Assembly (NCBI RefSeq): GCF_014842875.1
Contig: NZ_JACYXZ010000001.1
Location: 1,240,001-1,304,000, forward strand
Origin: Nocardioides donggukensis
GTDB taxonomy: Bacteria > Actinomycetota > Actinomycetes > Propionibacteriales > Nocardioidaceae
Length of the DNA: 64,000 nucleotides
Reading direction: 5' to 3'
Made by a program: the position numbers and the translations under genes
Notes under the pieces: generated by a model
Database searches by the model: none
What the model was told of the DNA's origin: nothing
The model's input: only the letters and a program-made list of their open reading frames with translations
Shown: positions 8,185 to 16,554 of the stretch, piece by piece
How positions within the stretch are numbered: the stretch's first letter is position 1
Layout of the letters: each line of letters starts with the position of its first letter

Positions 8185-9093
8185 ATGGACCACACGGATC
8201 GACGGGGGACCCAGCGGGGGACCGAGCGCGGGATCGGCCGGCTGATCCGGGAGGGTGAGCGCTCGTTCTCGTTCGAGTTCATGCCGCCGAAGGACCCGGC
8301 CGGCGAGGAGCAGCTCTGGCAGGCGATCCGCGAGCTCGAGCCCTACCGGCCGACGTTCGTCTCCGTGACCTACGGCGCGGGCGGCAGCACCCGGGACACC
8401 ACCGCCCGGATCACCGGGCGGATCGCGCGGGAGACGTCGTTGGTGCCGATGGCGCACCTGACCTGCGTGGGCCACACCCGGGCGGAGCTCGAAGGGATCC
8501 TGGACTCCTACGCCGCCGCCGGGATCGGCAACGTGCTGGCGCTGCGCGGCGACCCGCAGGACGGTCCGCGGGCCGACTGGCTGCCGACCCCGGGCGGCTT
8601 CACCTACGCGTGCGAGCTGGTGGAGCTCGCCGCCGGGCGCTTCTCCGTGGGGGTCGCGGCGTTCTCCGAGGGGCACCCGGCCGCCGAGTCGCTGGAGAGC
8701 GACGTGCGGGTGCTGCTGGACAAGCAGCGGGCCGGCGCCGAGTTCGCGATCACCGACATGGTCTTCCGCTCCTCCGACTACCTGGGCCTGGTCGAGCGGG
8801 CCGGCCGGGCGGGGGTCGAGATCCCGATCCTGCCCGGCATCATGCCGATCCTGAACCTCGGGCAGGTGCGCCGGATGGCCGAGCTGTCCGGGCGCGACGT
8901 GCCCCCCGACGTGGTCGCCCGGGTCGCCGCCCACGAGGGTGACCCGGCCGCGGTGCGGGCCGAGGGCATCGCGATGGCGGCCGAGCTGTGCGAGGCGCTG
9001 CTGGACGGCGGCGCCCCGGGGCTGCACTTCTACACGCTCAACAGGTCCCGGGCCACCCGCGAGATCTTCGCCGCCCTCCGCATCTCCGCCTGA
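8185..9093 (+). CDS. metF: Methylenetetrahydrofolate reductase
   Basis: FAD-dependent TIM-barrel enzyme reducing 5,10-methylene-THF to 5-methyl-THF for methionine synthesis. Family motifs visible: FSFEFMPPKD with the substrate-binding Glu, TFVSVTYGAGGSTRDTT, HLTCVGHTR, NVLALRGDPQ, FSVGVAAFSEGHPAAES, and PILPGIMPILN in the C-terminal half. The end, PGLHFYTLNRSRATREIF, is the usual MetF C-terminus. 302 residues, normal length. Seems to be a single-gene transcript. It converges on the FAD oxidoreductase gene with only 25 bp between them. Confidence 0.95.
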   Translation: MDHTDRRGTQRGTERGIGRLIREGERSFSFEFMPPKDPAGEEQLWQAIRELEPYRPTFVSVTYGAGGSTRDTTARITGRIARETSLVPMAHLTCVGHTRAELEGILDSYAAAGIGNVLALRGDPQDGPRADWLPTPGGFTYACELVELAAGRFSVGVAAFSEGHPAAESLESDVRVLLDKQRAGAEFAITDMVFRSSDYLGLVERAGRAGVEIPILPGIMPILNLGQVRRMAELSGRDVPPDVVARVAAHEGDPAAVRAEGIAMAAELCEALLDGGAPGLHFYTLNRSRATREIFAALRISA

Positions 9094-9118
9094 CCGAGCA
9101 AACGGGTCGGCGGGACGA

Positions 9119-10429
9119 TCAGGCGGGGCCGATCGCCTGAGCGACCAGGGCGGCGCTGAGGCCGACGTAGGGCAGCCCCGGGCCGAACGCGGTGTAGGCC
9201 CCCGCGGCGTACACGTTGGGCACCGGCGTCCGGGTGCCGATCCGCTCCTTCAGCGTGGCCCGACCCTGCCAGAGCGCTCCGTGCGGGGACTGGCCCCACT
9301 CCTGCACGAGCGCCCGGGGTGAGCGGTCGACCCGGACCTCGATCCGGGTCCGGACGTCCAGCCCGGCCCGGGCCAGTGCGACCACGACGTCCTCGGCCAG
9401 CTTGCCCCGACCGTGGACCGTCCACGCATGTCCGCCCTCCGGGGCCTGCCCGCCGGTCCGGACCACCAGCATCGGGTCCCCGTGCAGGACGGTCTCCGGG
9501 GCCAGGTCCGGGACGTCGCCGCTGAGCCCCAGGTGGCAGACCACCGGCGGGATCGCCGGCATCGTGCGTCGCGCGTACGCCGCGAGCGCGGGCAGGGCGC
9601 GCGGGTCGATCGCACAGACGACGTGGTCGGCCGCGACCTCACCCTGGGTCGTCGCCACGGCGACCGCACGACCCGCGCGCAGCTCGATGTCGGTCACGCC
9701 GGTTCCGGTGTGGACGGTGACGCCGCGGGTGGCCATCCGGCCGGCGAGCACCGTCGCCACCCGGCCCATGCCGCCCATCTCGCCCGGGACCGTCCAGGCG
9801 CCGAAGTTCTGCTCGAGGTAGGCCTGCATGCCCAGCCACACGGGGACGTTGCGCGGGTCGTGGCCGTCGGCGACGAACGGGTGCGCCGCGACCAGGCGCA
9901 GGCGCTCGTCCCGGAAGGTCCTCCTCAGACGCCGGCCGAGCGTCTCCCTCGTGAAGACCCGGGCGGTGACGGCGGGATCGGCCAGCTCCCGCTCCCAGGG
10001 CCGCTCGAGGACCTCCCGGCGCAGCACCTCCCAGTCGTCGGCGAAGGAGGCGACGTGGTCGCACCACTGCTGGCCCAGGCCCGGTGCCAGCTCGTCGAAG
10101 GCGCGGAGCTGGGCGGCACGGGAGCCACCCGGGAGCCGGACCCGGGTGTCGTCCTCGAACCAGTGCTCGCGGACGGTCTCCTGCGGCACCAGGTCCAGCT
10201 CCCGCTCCAGCGGTCGGCCGGTCTTGCGGAACAGGTCGCGCAGCACCGCCGGCAGCAGCGTGTGGGTGGGGCCGGTGTCCCAGGTGAAGCCGTCGGCGCT
10301 GATCGAGCCGAGCGCGCCGCCCAGCTCCTCGCGGCGCTCCACGAGGGTCACCTCGTGGCCCTGCTTGGCCAGGCGCGCGGCCGAGGCCAGACCGCCGAAG
10401 CCGCCACCGACCACCACCACCCGCGCCAT
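9119..10429 (-). CDS. FAD-dependent oxidoreductase, phytoene-desaturase-like
   Basis: A 436-residue flavoprotein. The N-terminal Rossmann motif VVVGGGFGGLASAARLAKQG is followed by the acidic end of the second strand (TLVERREELGG). The C-terminal FAD motif is PVPNVYAAGAYTAFGPGLPYVGLSAALVAQAI. The middle (TWDTGPTHTLLP ... GGMGRVATVLAGRMATRGV) matches carotenoid desaturase / CrtI-like amine oxidases. No crtB or other carotenoid gene is adjacent, although an isoprenoid synthase lies about 1 kb away, so the substrate is unknown. The ATG is preceded by TAGGGT at 7 nt. Confidence 0.8.
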   Translation of the reverse strand: MARVVVVGGGFGGLASAARLAKQGHEVTLVERREELGGALGSISADGFTWDTGPTHTLLPAVLRDLFRKTGRPLERELDLVPQETVREHWFEDDTRVRLPGGSRAAQLRAFDELAPGLGQQWCDHVASFADDWEVLRREVLERPWERELADPAVTARVFTRETLGRRLRRTFRDERLRLVAAHPFVADGHDPRNVPVWLGMQAYLEQNFGAWTVPGEMGGMGRVATVLAGRMATRGVTVHTGTGVTDIELRAGRAVAVATTQGEVAADHVVCAIDPRALPALAAYARRTMPAIPPVVCHLGLSGDVPDLAPETVLHGDPMLVVRTGGQAPEGGHAWTVHGRGKLAEDVVVALARAGLDVRTRIEVRVDRSPRALVQEWGQSPHGALWQGRATLKERIGTRTPVPNVYAAGAYTAFGPGLPYVGLSAALVAQAIGPA

Positions 10430-10436
10430 GCGCCGA

Positions 10437-10442
10437 ACCCTA
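10437..10442 (-). promoter_or_regulatory. -10 element of a leaderless promoter for the FAD oxidoreductase
   Basis: TAGGGT (minus strand) with 7 nt to the ATG at 10429. Confidence 0.5.
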
Positions 10443-10443
10443 G

Positions 10444-10482
10444 CCCCGAGTCCTGGCCCCGAGTCCTGGCCCTGAATCCTGG
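10444..10482. repeat. 13-bp tandem repeat, three copies
   Basis: Two exact copies of CCCCGAGTCCTGG and one variant (CCCTGAATCCTGG) run head to tail, followed by the start of a fourth. They lie in the 119-bp gap between the oxidoreductase promoter and the arsC-like gene. Confidence 0.85.
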
Positions 10483-10548
10483 CCCCGGACCGGCCCGCTC
10501 GGGCCGGCCGAGGCGGGACGCGGTCACGGATCGACCGCAGGGCGCCGG

Positions 10549-10923
10549 TCAGCGGGTGCCGACGCTCCCGCGGACGACCCGGTCGAGGGTCGCGGCGTCT
10601 CGGGCGACCACCGCGGTGCCGTCGTCGAGGGTGATGATCGGCCGCTGGATCAGCACCGGGTTCTGCGCGAGCGCGGCCACCCAGTCGGCGCGGTGCGCCT
10701 CGTCGCGGGGCAGTGCCCGCAGCCCGAGCTGCTTCGCGGCCGGCTCGGTCATCCGGGCGAGGTCCCACGGCTCGAGCCCGAGCCGGGCCAGCACGCTCTC
10801 GAGCTCGGCGGTCGTCGGCGGCTGCTCGAGGTAGCGGCGGGTCGTGTAGCCGGCGTCGACCTCGTCGAGCGCGGCCACCGCGGTGCGGCACTTCGAGCAG
10901 GCGGGGTTGATCCAGAGCTCCAC
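10549..10923 (-). CDS. ArsC/Spx-family thioredoxin-fold protein (arsenate reductase-like)
   Basis: A 124-residue protein with the ArsC fold. The N-terminal CxxC site (NPACSKCRTA, Cys9 and Cys12) follows the first strand, and the family block NPVLIQRPIITLDDGTAVVAR is near residue 90. Plasmid ArsC enzymes use one N-terminal cysteine and a triad of arginines; here the CxxC form is closer to the chromosomal YffB/Spx-like group, so true arsenate reductase activity is uncertain. There is no arsenic operon around it. The GTG start lies 1 nt after the stop codon of the YbaK-like gene, so the two are one transcript. Confidence 0.78.
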   Translation of the reverse strand: MELWINPACSKCRTAVAALDEVDAGYTTRRYLEQPPTTAELESVLARLGLEPWDLARMTEPAAKQLGLRALPRDEAHRADWVAALAQNPVLIQRPIITLDDGTAVVARDAATLDRVVRGSVGTR

Positions 10924-10924
10924 C

Positions 10925-11392
10925 TCACTCCACCTCCAGCTCGGTGGCGCCGGTCATCGCGACCAGCTCGTCGTACGTCGTGCTGAACACCGCCGCGGGG
11001 TGGCCGGCGGCGGCCCAGACGACCTCGTGCCGACGCAGCCAGGGATCGATGTACGTCGGGACCGGCGCCGGGTGGGCGAAGGGGGAGACCCCGCCGATCA
11101 CCTGACCGGTGTGCCGGCGGACGAAGTCCTTGTCGGCGCGGACCAGCGGGCCGGTGACCCCGGCGACCCGGGCCAGGTCGACCCGGTGCGCACCGGAGGT
11201 GAGCAGGAGGACGGGGGAGTCGTCGGAGTCGAAGAGCAGGCTGTTCGCGATCGCGCCGACCTCGCAGCCCAGCGCCTCGGCGGCCAGCGCCGCGGTGTGC
11301 ACGGAGTCCGGGAGGACGACGATCTCGCCGGTGCCTCCGCGGCGGTCCAGCTCGGCGCGGAAGGTCGTGATGGAGGGGTGCTCGGCGGGCAT
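10925..11392 (-). CDS. YbaK/EbsC-type aminoacyl-tRNA deacylase-like protein
   Basis: A 155-residue YbaK-domain protein. Such domains hydrolyse misacylated tRNAs such as Cys- or Ala-tRNA(Pro). Visible landmarks are TAALAAEALGCEVGAIANSLLF, LVRADKDFVRRHTGQVIGGVSPFAH (the conserved Lys and GGVSP loop) and YIDPWLRRHEVVWAAAGHPAAVF. It groups with the stand-alone ProX/YeaK-like branch rather than YbaK proper; a second, more canonical YbaK gene is at 52583-53080. Its leaderless-type promoter (TAATCT, 6 nt before the ATG) is back-to-back with the LexA-controlled promoter of the neighbouring operon. Confidence 0.82.
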   Translation of the reverse strand: MPAEHPSITTFRAELDRRGGTGEIVVLPDSVHTAALAAEALGCEVGAIANSLLFDSDDSPVLLLTSGAHRVDLARVAGVTGPLVRADKDFVRRHTGQVIGGVSPFAHPAPVPTYIDPWLRRHEVVWAAAGHPAAVFSTTYDELVAMTGATELEVE

Positions 11393-11398
11393 GCCGCG

Positions 11399-11404
11399 AG
11401 ATTA
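11399..11404 (-). promoter_or_regulatory. -10 element of a leaderless promoter for the YbaK-like gene
   Basis: TAATCT (minus strand), 6 nt before the ATG at 11392. Confidence 0.5.
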
Positions 11405-11425
11405 GCGGGCGAGGTGGGCGGGGGA

Positions 11426-11456
11426 TTGACGCGGTGTCGGAGGGCGGGTGTACCTT
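11426..11456 (+). promoter_or_regulatory. Promoter of the SOS/mutagenesis operon
   Basis: A -35-like TTGACG (11426-11431) and a -10-like TACCTT (11451-11456) separated by 19 bp. The start site would fall at about 11463, inside the LexA palindrome, so LexA binding would block initiation. The 19-bp spacer is long, so the exact -35 is uncertain. Confidence 0.5.
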
Positions 11457-11460
11457 GGGG

Positions 11461-11484
11461 TTGTTCGAACACGTGTTCGAACAA
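11461..11484. promoter_or_regulatory. LexA-binding SOS box (perfect 24-bp palindrome)
   Basis: The central 16 bp, TCGAACACGTGTTCGA at 11465-11480, is an exact match to the actinobacterial SOS consensus (TCGAAC-N4-GTTCGA). The symmetry extends four more bases on each side. It lies just downstream of the -10 and about 140 bp before the first gene of the operon that contains dnaE2. Confidence 0.93.
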
Positions 11485-11622
11485 CCCGGTGGGGACGACC
11501 TCGACCCCCGTCCCCGCCGGGACCCCGGCATCACGCGTCGCCGGGTGTCGCCAGCGTCATCGAGGGGTCGGACAGCGGGGTCGAGGTCGGGTCAGTGAGA
11601 GCTCTGGGGAAGGAGCGAACGG

Positions 11623-11985
11623 ATGCGCCGGTACGACGACCCCGTGGAGGTACGCCGGGGGATGGTGGGCCAGCAGGAGGGTCCCGAGCAGTTCCTGTGG
11701 CGGGGCAGGTTGTGGAAGGTGCGCGACCTGCTCGCGCACTGGGTGGAGACCGGGCCGTGGTGGGCCTCGGCGGGTGCGCTCGCCACGGTCGGGAGCGGGG
11801 CCGGCGGTGAAGTCGGCAGCGGGGCCGGCAGCGGGGACGGCAGCGGGATCGGGGGCGGCGACCTGCTCGACGAGCGGGAGCTGTGGCGGGTCGAGGCCGG
11901 GACCGGCCCCGGCGGCGGCGGGGTCTTCGACCTCTCCTTCTCCTGGACCGACGGCAGCTGGCAGCTCGTCGGCTGCCAGGACTGA
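11623..11985 (+). CDS. DUF6504-family protein, first gene of the SOS operon
   Basis: A 120-residue protein of unknown function. Its conserved ends resemble the DUF6504 family: WRGRLWKVRDLLAHWVETGPWW in the first half, and ELWRVEAGTG...GVFDLSFSW...GSWQLV at the end, suggesting a small beta-sheet fold. The middle (about 62-85) is Gly/Ser-rich low complexity (GSGAGG-type), which varies in such proteins. AAGGAG sits a suitable distance before the ATG. It lies between the LexA box and the HEPN and dnaE2 genes. I know this family from neighbourhoods of Y-family or error-prone polymerases, but no activity is established. Confidence 0.72.
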   Translation: MRRYDDPVEVRRGMVGQQEGPEQFLWRGRLWKVRDLLAHWVETGPWWASAGALATVGSGAGGEVGSGAGSGDGSGIGGGDLLDERELWRVEAGTGPGGGGVFDLSFSWTDGSWQLVGCQD

Positions 11986-11993
11986 GGCCGACC

Positions 11994-12494
11994 ATGCGAC
12001 GCACCCAGCCCAGCCCGCAGCCGAGTCCGCACCAGCCCAGCCCGCAGCCGATCCCGCACCAGCCGGGCCCGCACTGCCTGCCGGCCACCACCCACTCCTA
12101 CCTCGAACGGGCGGCGGCATCCCTGCGCGAGGCGATCACCACTCCCGAGGTGCCCACCCGCTACGCGGTGGCGCACGTCGCCGGGCTCCAGTCCGCGGCC
12201 GCGCTGCTCGCCGCGCGGGCGGTGCCGGCGACCGGGCGGCGGCGTACCCAGAAGAACGCCTGGGTGCTGCTGGCCGAGGTGGCACCCGAGCTGGCCGAGT
12301 GGGCGAGCTTCTTCGCCGCCGGTGCCGGCAAGCGGGCCGCCGCCGAGGCCGGCTCCAGCCGGGCGGTCACCGAGCGTGAGGCCGACGACCTGGTCCGGGA
12401 GGTCGACCGGTTCCTCGCGGTCGTCGAGCAGGCACTCGGGCTGACCCGGCACGTGCCGGTCGAGCAGCAACTGCGGGTCGGGCGCAGTGCCTGA
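11994..12494 (+). CDS. SAV_6107-type HEPN-domain protein
   Basis: A 166-residue protein. The first 30 residues are a Pro/Gln/His/Ser repeat (QPSPQPSPHQPSPQP). An all-alpha HEPN-like domain follows, with the motif RYAVAH (Arg56-x4-His61), the spacing found in HEPN ribonucleases, and a second helix pair ending REVDRFLAVVEQALGL. HEPN proteins are often RNases or nucleotide-binding stress proteins; whether this one is catalytic is not shown. It overlaps the dnaE2 start by 8 nt and lies 8 nt after DUF6504, so it shares the SOS transcript. Confidence 0.75.
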   Translation: MRRTQPSPQPSPHQPSPQPIPHQPGPHCLPATTHSYLERAAASLREAITTPEVPTRYAVAHVAGLQSAAALLAARAVPATGRRRTQKNAWVLLAEVAPELAEWASFFAAGAGKRAAAEAGSSRAVTEREADDLVREVDRFLAVVEQALGLTRHVPVEQQLRVGRSA

Positions 12495-15400
12495 CCCCGC
12501 AGCCGATCTCTCCGGCCCTCTCTCTGGCCCTCTCACTGGCCCGGACGGGTTCGTCCACCTCCACGTGGCCTCCGGCTACTCCCTGAGGTACGGCGCCTCC
12601 CATCCCCAGGTCCTGGTCGAGCGGGCCGCCGAGCAGGAGATGGACGCACTCGCGCTGACCGACCGCGACGGCACCTACGGGGCGGTCAAGCACGCGCTGG
12701 CCTGCCAGCGGGCCGGGATCCGCCCGGTGCTCGGGGTGGATCTCGCCTACGCCGACCCTGGCTGGTCGGTCGAAGGGGCGCAGGGTCACCAGCAGTCGGC
12801 CGGACGGACCCCGGTCCGGGGCGGGGCGTTCCGGGAGCCGGGGGGCCGGACGTTGCCCCGGGCCACGTTCCTGGCGGCCGGCAAGGCCGGCTGGGCGGCG
12901 CTGTGCCGGCTGGTCTCGGCCACCCACCTCTCCGGGGAGCGGGGCCGCCCGGTCACCACCCCGGAGCTGATCGCCGAGCACGCCGCCGGGGGCGACCTGC
13001 TGGTGCTGCTCGGCCCCGGCTCCACCCTCGGTGCGGCCGCGACGGCCCGGCGCGACGACCGGGCGCGGGCGGTGCTCGAGCGGTGGCGGAGGATCGTGCC
13101 GGCCGAGAACCTGCTCGTCGAGGTGGTCTCGCACCGGAGGGCCGGGCACGGTCCGGGCTCCTCCCCGCATGCCGCCCGGATGGCCGGGGTGGCCCGCGAG
13201 GCCGGCCTGGGCGTGGTGCTCACCAACGCGGTCCGCTACGCCGACCGGATGGACGCCCCCACCGTCGACGTGCTCGACGCCGCCCGTCGCCTGGTGCCGT
13301 TGGGCTCCGCCGACCTGAGGCGCGCCGGCTCCGCCGACGTCCGGGGCAACGCCGAGGGGTTCCTCAAGTCCGGCAAGCAGATGCACGAGGTGGCCGAGGA
13401 GATCTGCCGGTACGCCGGCCTCGCCGACCGCCGCGGCCGGGACCTGCTGGCCCGGACCCGGGTGGTCGCGGACCGCTGCGCCCTGGACCCCCGCACCGAC
13501 CTCGGGATCGGGGAGGTGCACTTCCCCGAGCTGTCGGTCACGCCGGCGGTGGGGGGCGGGTTTCGAGACGGCGCTGGCGCGCCTCCTCAACCAGCGGCGA
13601 CTCGACCGGCGGCGACTCGACCGGCGGCGACTCGACCGGCGGCGACCCGACCGACGGCGACTCGACCGGCGGCGACCCGACCAGCGGCGACTCGACCGGC
13701 CACGGAGGCCGACGCGGTGCTGCGGGCGCGCTGCGAGGGGGCGATCGGGTGGCGCTACGGCTCCGCCCCCCGGCAGCGGATCTGGAAGCGGCTGGAGGAC
13801 GAGCTGGAGGTGATCCGCGAGCTCGGGTACGCCTCCTACTTCCTCACCGTCGCCGACGTCACCGACCTGATCCGCGGGATGGGGGTGCGCTCGGCGGCCC
13901 GGGGGTCGGGGGCCGGGAGCCTGGTCAACTACCTGCTCGGCATCTCGGGGGTGGACCCGATCCGGCACGGCCTGCTCATGGAGCGGTTCCTCTCCCCGCT
14001 GCGCGGCGACCTGCCCGACATCGACGTCGACGTGGAGTCCGCCCGGCGGCTCGAGGTCTACACCGCGATCCTGGACCGGTACGGCGGCGAGCGGTGCGTG
14101 TGCGTCTCGATGATGGAGACCTACCGGGTCCGGCACGCGGTCCGCGACGTTGGCGCGGCGCTGGGGATGCCGCCCGGCGAGATCGACGCGATCGCCAAGG
14201 CGTTCCCGCACATCCGGGCCCGCGACGCCCGGATGGCGCTGCGCGACCTGCCCGAGCTCCGGGCCAGCAGCTTCTTCGGCGGGGAGGCGCAGGCCACCGA
14301 CCTGTTCTTCGGGCTGGTCGAGCGGCTGGACGGGCTGCCCCGGCACATCGCCGTCCATCCCTGCGGCGTACTGCTCTCCGATGCCACCCTGCTGGACCGG
14401 ACCCCCGTCGAGGCGTCGTACGCCGGGTTCCCGATGAGCCAGTTCGACAAGGACGACGTCGAGCACCTCGGCCTGCTCAAGCTCGACGTGCTCGGCATCC
14501 GGATGCAGTCGGCCATGGCCCATGCCCTGGCCGAGATCGAGCGGGTGGACGGGGAGGTGGTCGACCTCGACGACGAGACGCAGGTGCCGTTCGACGACGG
14601 CGACACCTTCGACATGATCAGCCGGAGCAAGACCCTGGGGGTCTTCCAGATCGAGTCGCCCGGGCAGCGCGAGCTGGTCGGCAAGTCCGGCATCGAGACG
14701 TTCTCCGAGATCATCACCGACATCTCGCTGTTCCGGCCGGGGCCGGTGAAGAGCGACATGATCACGCCCTACCTCGACGCCAAGCAGGGCTGGAGGTCGC
14801 CGAGCTACCTGCACGAGGACCTCCGCCCGATCCTGGAGGACACCCACGGGGTGGTCGTCTTCCACGAGCAGGTGATCGAGATCATCGCCCGGTTCGCCGG
14901 GGTGAGTGCCGCCGAGGGCGACGAGAAGCGGCGGGCGCTGGGGGACACCGAGGGCATGGCCGAGACGAAGGTCTGGTTCTTCCCGCGCGCCCTGGGGCGC
15001 GGGTACCCGCTCCCGGTGGTGGAGAGGATCTGGCGGATCCTCGAGGCGTTCGCCTCGTTCGGCTTCTGCAAGGCGCACGCCGCGGCGTTCGCGCTGCCCA
15101 CCTACCAGTCGGCGTGGCTCAAGGCGCACTGGCCGGCGCACTTCCTCTCCGGCGTGCTCACCCACGACCCGGGGATGTACCCCAAGCGGCTGATCCTCGA
15201 CGACGCCCGGCAGTTCGGGGTCGCCGTGCTCGGCCTCGACGTCAACGCCAGCGGCAAGGAGTACGCCGTCGAGCGGGTCGAGGCCGGCTACGGCATCCGG
15301 CTCGCCCTCTCCGAGGTGAAGGGGATCAACGAGACCGAGGTGGAGCGGGTCGTGGCCGCCCGCGGGACCCTGGCCCCGGGCGGACCGAGCGACCCCTTCA

Positions 15401-16491
15401 CCTCGCTGACCGACTTCTGGCACCGGGCCCGGGTCTCCCGTCCGATCGTCGAGCGGCTGGTGCTGGCGGGGGCGTTCGACTCGACCTACCGGATCGCCCC
15501 GGGGGGCAGCGGGGGAGAGGTCCGGCGCCGGGGCACGGTCACCCGCCGCGACCTGCTCCTGCAGGTCGCCGACCTGGACCGGCACGGCCGCGCCGTCGAG
15601 CGGGCGGCCTCGCGCACCCGGGGGGCGGTCCGGTCCCGGGCGGCGGTGCGGTCGGCGGCCCCGCGGGCGGCGGCCGCCGCGGAGCGCAGCAGCAGCGACC
15701 CGGTGACCCGGGACGGGGCGACCCGCACCGAGCGCCACGCCCTGGCCGCCCCGGGCGTCTGGGCCCAGGCGGCCGCCCAGTCCCGGGCGACCCCGCCGCC
15801 GGCGCCGGTCACCAGCGTCCAGCTGCCCCTCGACCTCGGCGACGAGCCCCGGGAGGGGGAGGCCAGCGGGCTCCCCGAGATGGAGCTCGAGGAGCGCATG
15901 CGGGCCGAGCTGGAGATCCTCGGCCTCGACGTCAGCCAGCACGTCGTGGACACCTACACCGACTTCCTCGCCGAGCTCGGCACCGTCCGCAGCCGGGACC
16001 TGCTGTCGCGGCGCAGCCGGTCCGAGCTGCTGGTGGCGGGGGTGAAGGTGGCCACCCAGACCCCGCCGATCCGGTCCGGCCGCCGGGTGGTCTTCCTGAC
16101 CCTGGACGACGGCACCGGCCCGGTCGACGCGACCTTCTTCGAGGACGCCCAGGGCCCCTACGCGGCCACCGTGTTCGGCTCCTGGCTGCTGGTGGTGCGC
16201 GGGGAGCTGCGGCGCACCGGGCGGCGCGGGGTCTCGATCCGGGCGACCGGGTGCTGGGAGCTCCCGGCGCTGCACGCGCTCTGGCGGGCCGAGGGGATCG
16301 AGGCGGTGCGGGCCGCGATGGCGGTGCTGCCCGAGGGGTTCGCCGAGCCGGGTGCCTCCGGTCCCCGGCGGGTGCTGGTGCACAGCAGTGGCTTCCAGAT
16401 GTCTCCCTACGCCGACGTCAAGCCGGCCGGGGAGGCCGCGAACGCGGTGCCCCGCACGCTGTGGCACCGCAGCCCGGGAAGCCCCGGATGA
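12487..16491 (+). CDS. dnaE2: Error-prone DNA polymerase III alpha subunit DnaE2
   Basis: C-family translesion polymerase. Order: PHP domain (FVHLHVASGYSLRYGASHPQ ... LALTDRDGTYGAVKHALAC), palm with VRSAARGSGAGSLVNYLLG and the catalytic PDIDVDV (Asp511, 513, 515), fingers, the DnaE2-type block HAAAFALPTYQSAWLKAHWPAHFLSGVLTHDPGMYPKR, then helix-hairpin-helix and OB domains (VFLTLDDGTGPVDATFF). The protein has 1334 residues against about 1050-1100 usual. The excess lies in a PAATR repeat (368-405) and an Arg/Ala-rich stretch near 1030-1095. The GTG start overlaps the HEPN gene. Control by the LexA box at 11465 fits the known SOS role. No ImuA' or ImuB gene is nearby. Confidence 0.93.
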   Translation: MPDPAADLSGPLSGPLTGPDGFVHLHVASGYSLRYGASHPQVLVERAAEQEMDALALTDRDGTYGAVKHALACQRAGIRPVLGVDLAYADPGWSVEGAQGHQQSAGRTPVRGGAFREPGGRTLPRATFLAAGKAGWAALCRLVSATHLSGERGRPVTTPELIAEHAAGGDLLVLLGPGSTLGAAATARRDDRARAVLERWRRIVPAENLLVEVVSHRRAGHGPGSSPHAARMAGVAREAGLGVVLTNAVRYADRMDAPTVDVLDAARRLVPLGSADLRRAGSADVRGNAEGFLKSGKQMHEVAEEICRYAGLADRRGRDLLARTRVVADRCALDPRTDLGIGEVHFPELSVTPAVGGGFRDGAGAPPQPAATRPAATRPAATRPAATRPTATRPAATRPAATRPATEADAVLRARCEGAIGWRYGSAPRQRIWKRLEDELEVIRELGYASYFLTVADVTDLIRGMGVRSAARGSGAGSLVNYLLGISGVDPIRHGLLMERFLSPLRGDLPDIDVDVESARRLEVYTAILDRYGGERCVCVSMMETYRVRHAVRDVGAALGMPPGEIDAIAKAFPHIRARDARMALRDLPELRASSFFGGEAQATDLFFGLVERLDGLPRHIAVHPCGVLLSDATLLDRTPVEASYAGFPMSQFDKDDVEHLGLLKLDVLGIRMQSAMAHALAEIERVDGEVVDLDDETQVPFDDGDTFDMISRSKTLGVFQIESPGQRELVGKSGIETFSEIITDISLFRPGPVKSDMITPYLDAKQGWRSPSYLHEDLRPILEDTHGVVVFHEQVIEIIARFAGVSAAEGDEKRRALGDTEGMAETKVWFFPRALGRGYPLPVVERIWRILEAFASFGFCKAHAAAFALPTYQSAWLKAHWPAHFLSGVLTHDPGMYPKRLILDDARQFGVAVLGLDVNASGKEYAVERVEAGYGIRLALSEVKGINETEVERVVAARGTLAPGGPSDPFTSLTDFWHRARVSRPIVERLVLAGAFDSTYRIAPGGSGGEVRRRGTVTRRDLLLQVADLDRHGRAVERAASRTRGAVRSRAAVRSAAPRAAAAAERSSSDPVTRDGATRTERHALAAPGVWAQAAAQSRATPPPAPVTSVQLPLDLGDEPREGEASGLPEMELEERMRAELEILGLDVSQHVVDTYTDFLAELGTVRSRDLLSRRSRSELLVAGVKVATQTPPIRSGRRVVFLTLDDGTGPVDATFFEDAQGPYAATVFGSWLLVVRGELRRTGRRGVSIRATGCWELPALHALWRAEGIEAVRAAMAVLPEGFAEPGASGPRRVLVHSSGFQMSPYADVKPAGEAANAVPRTLWHRSPGSPG
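13558..13597. repeat. REP-like element embedded in dnaE2
   Basis: The stretch beginning GGTTTCGAGACGG and ending GCCTCCTCAACCAGCGG resembles, from memory, a dispersed intergenic repeat of Nocardioides-like genomes (TTTCGAGAC ... CCTCAACCA). It has an internal dyad, GGCGC-TGGC-GCGCC. It stays in frame and encodes GFRDGAGAPPQP. Confidence 0.5.
13590..13700. repeat. 15-bp coding minisatellite in dnaE2
   Basis: Seven head-to-tail units of GGCGGCGACTCGACC with few substitutions, encoding PAATR five or more times plus PTATR. The 15-bp length keeps the reading frame. It joins directly onto the REP-like element and separates the N-terminal domains from the palm. Confidence 0.9.
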
Positions 16492-16554
16492 GGCCGCGGA
16501 TGAGTCGTCGGACGAGGCCCCGGATGAGTCGGCGGGCACCGGGTGCCGCACGGA

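Noticed and set aside
10925-11392. Two YbaK-type genes (also 52583-53080) as a recent duplication
   Set aside because: The two proteins share only family motifs and differ in length and N-terminus; they look like different subfamilies.
13590-13700. CRISPR-like regular repeats
   Set aside because: Units are adjacent 15-mers without spacers, in frame in dnaE2; no cas genes are present. The same holds for the ftsL repeats (26641-26752).
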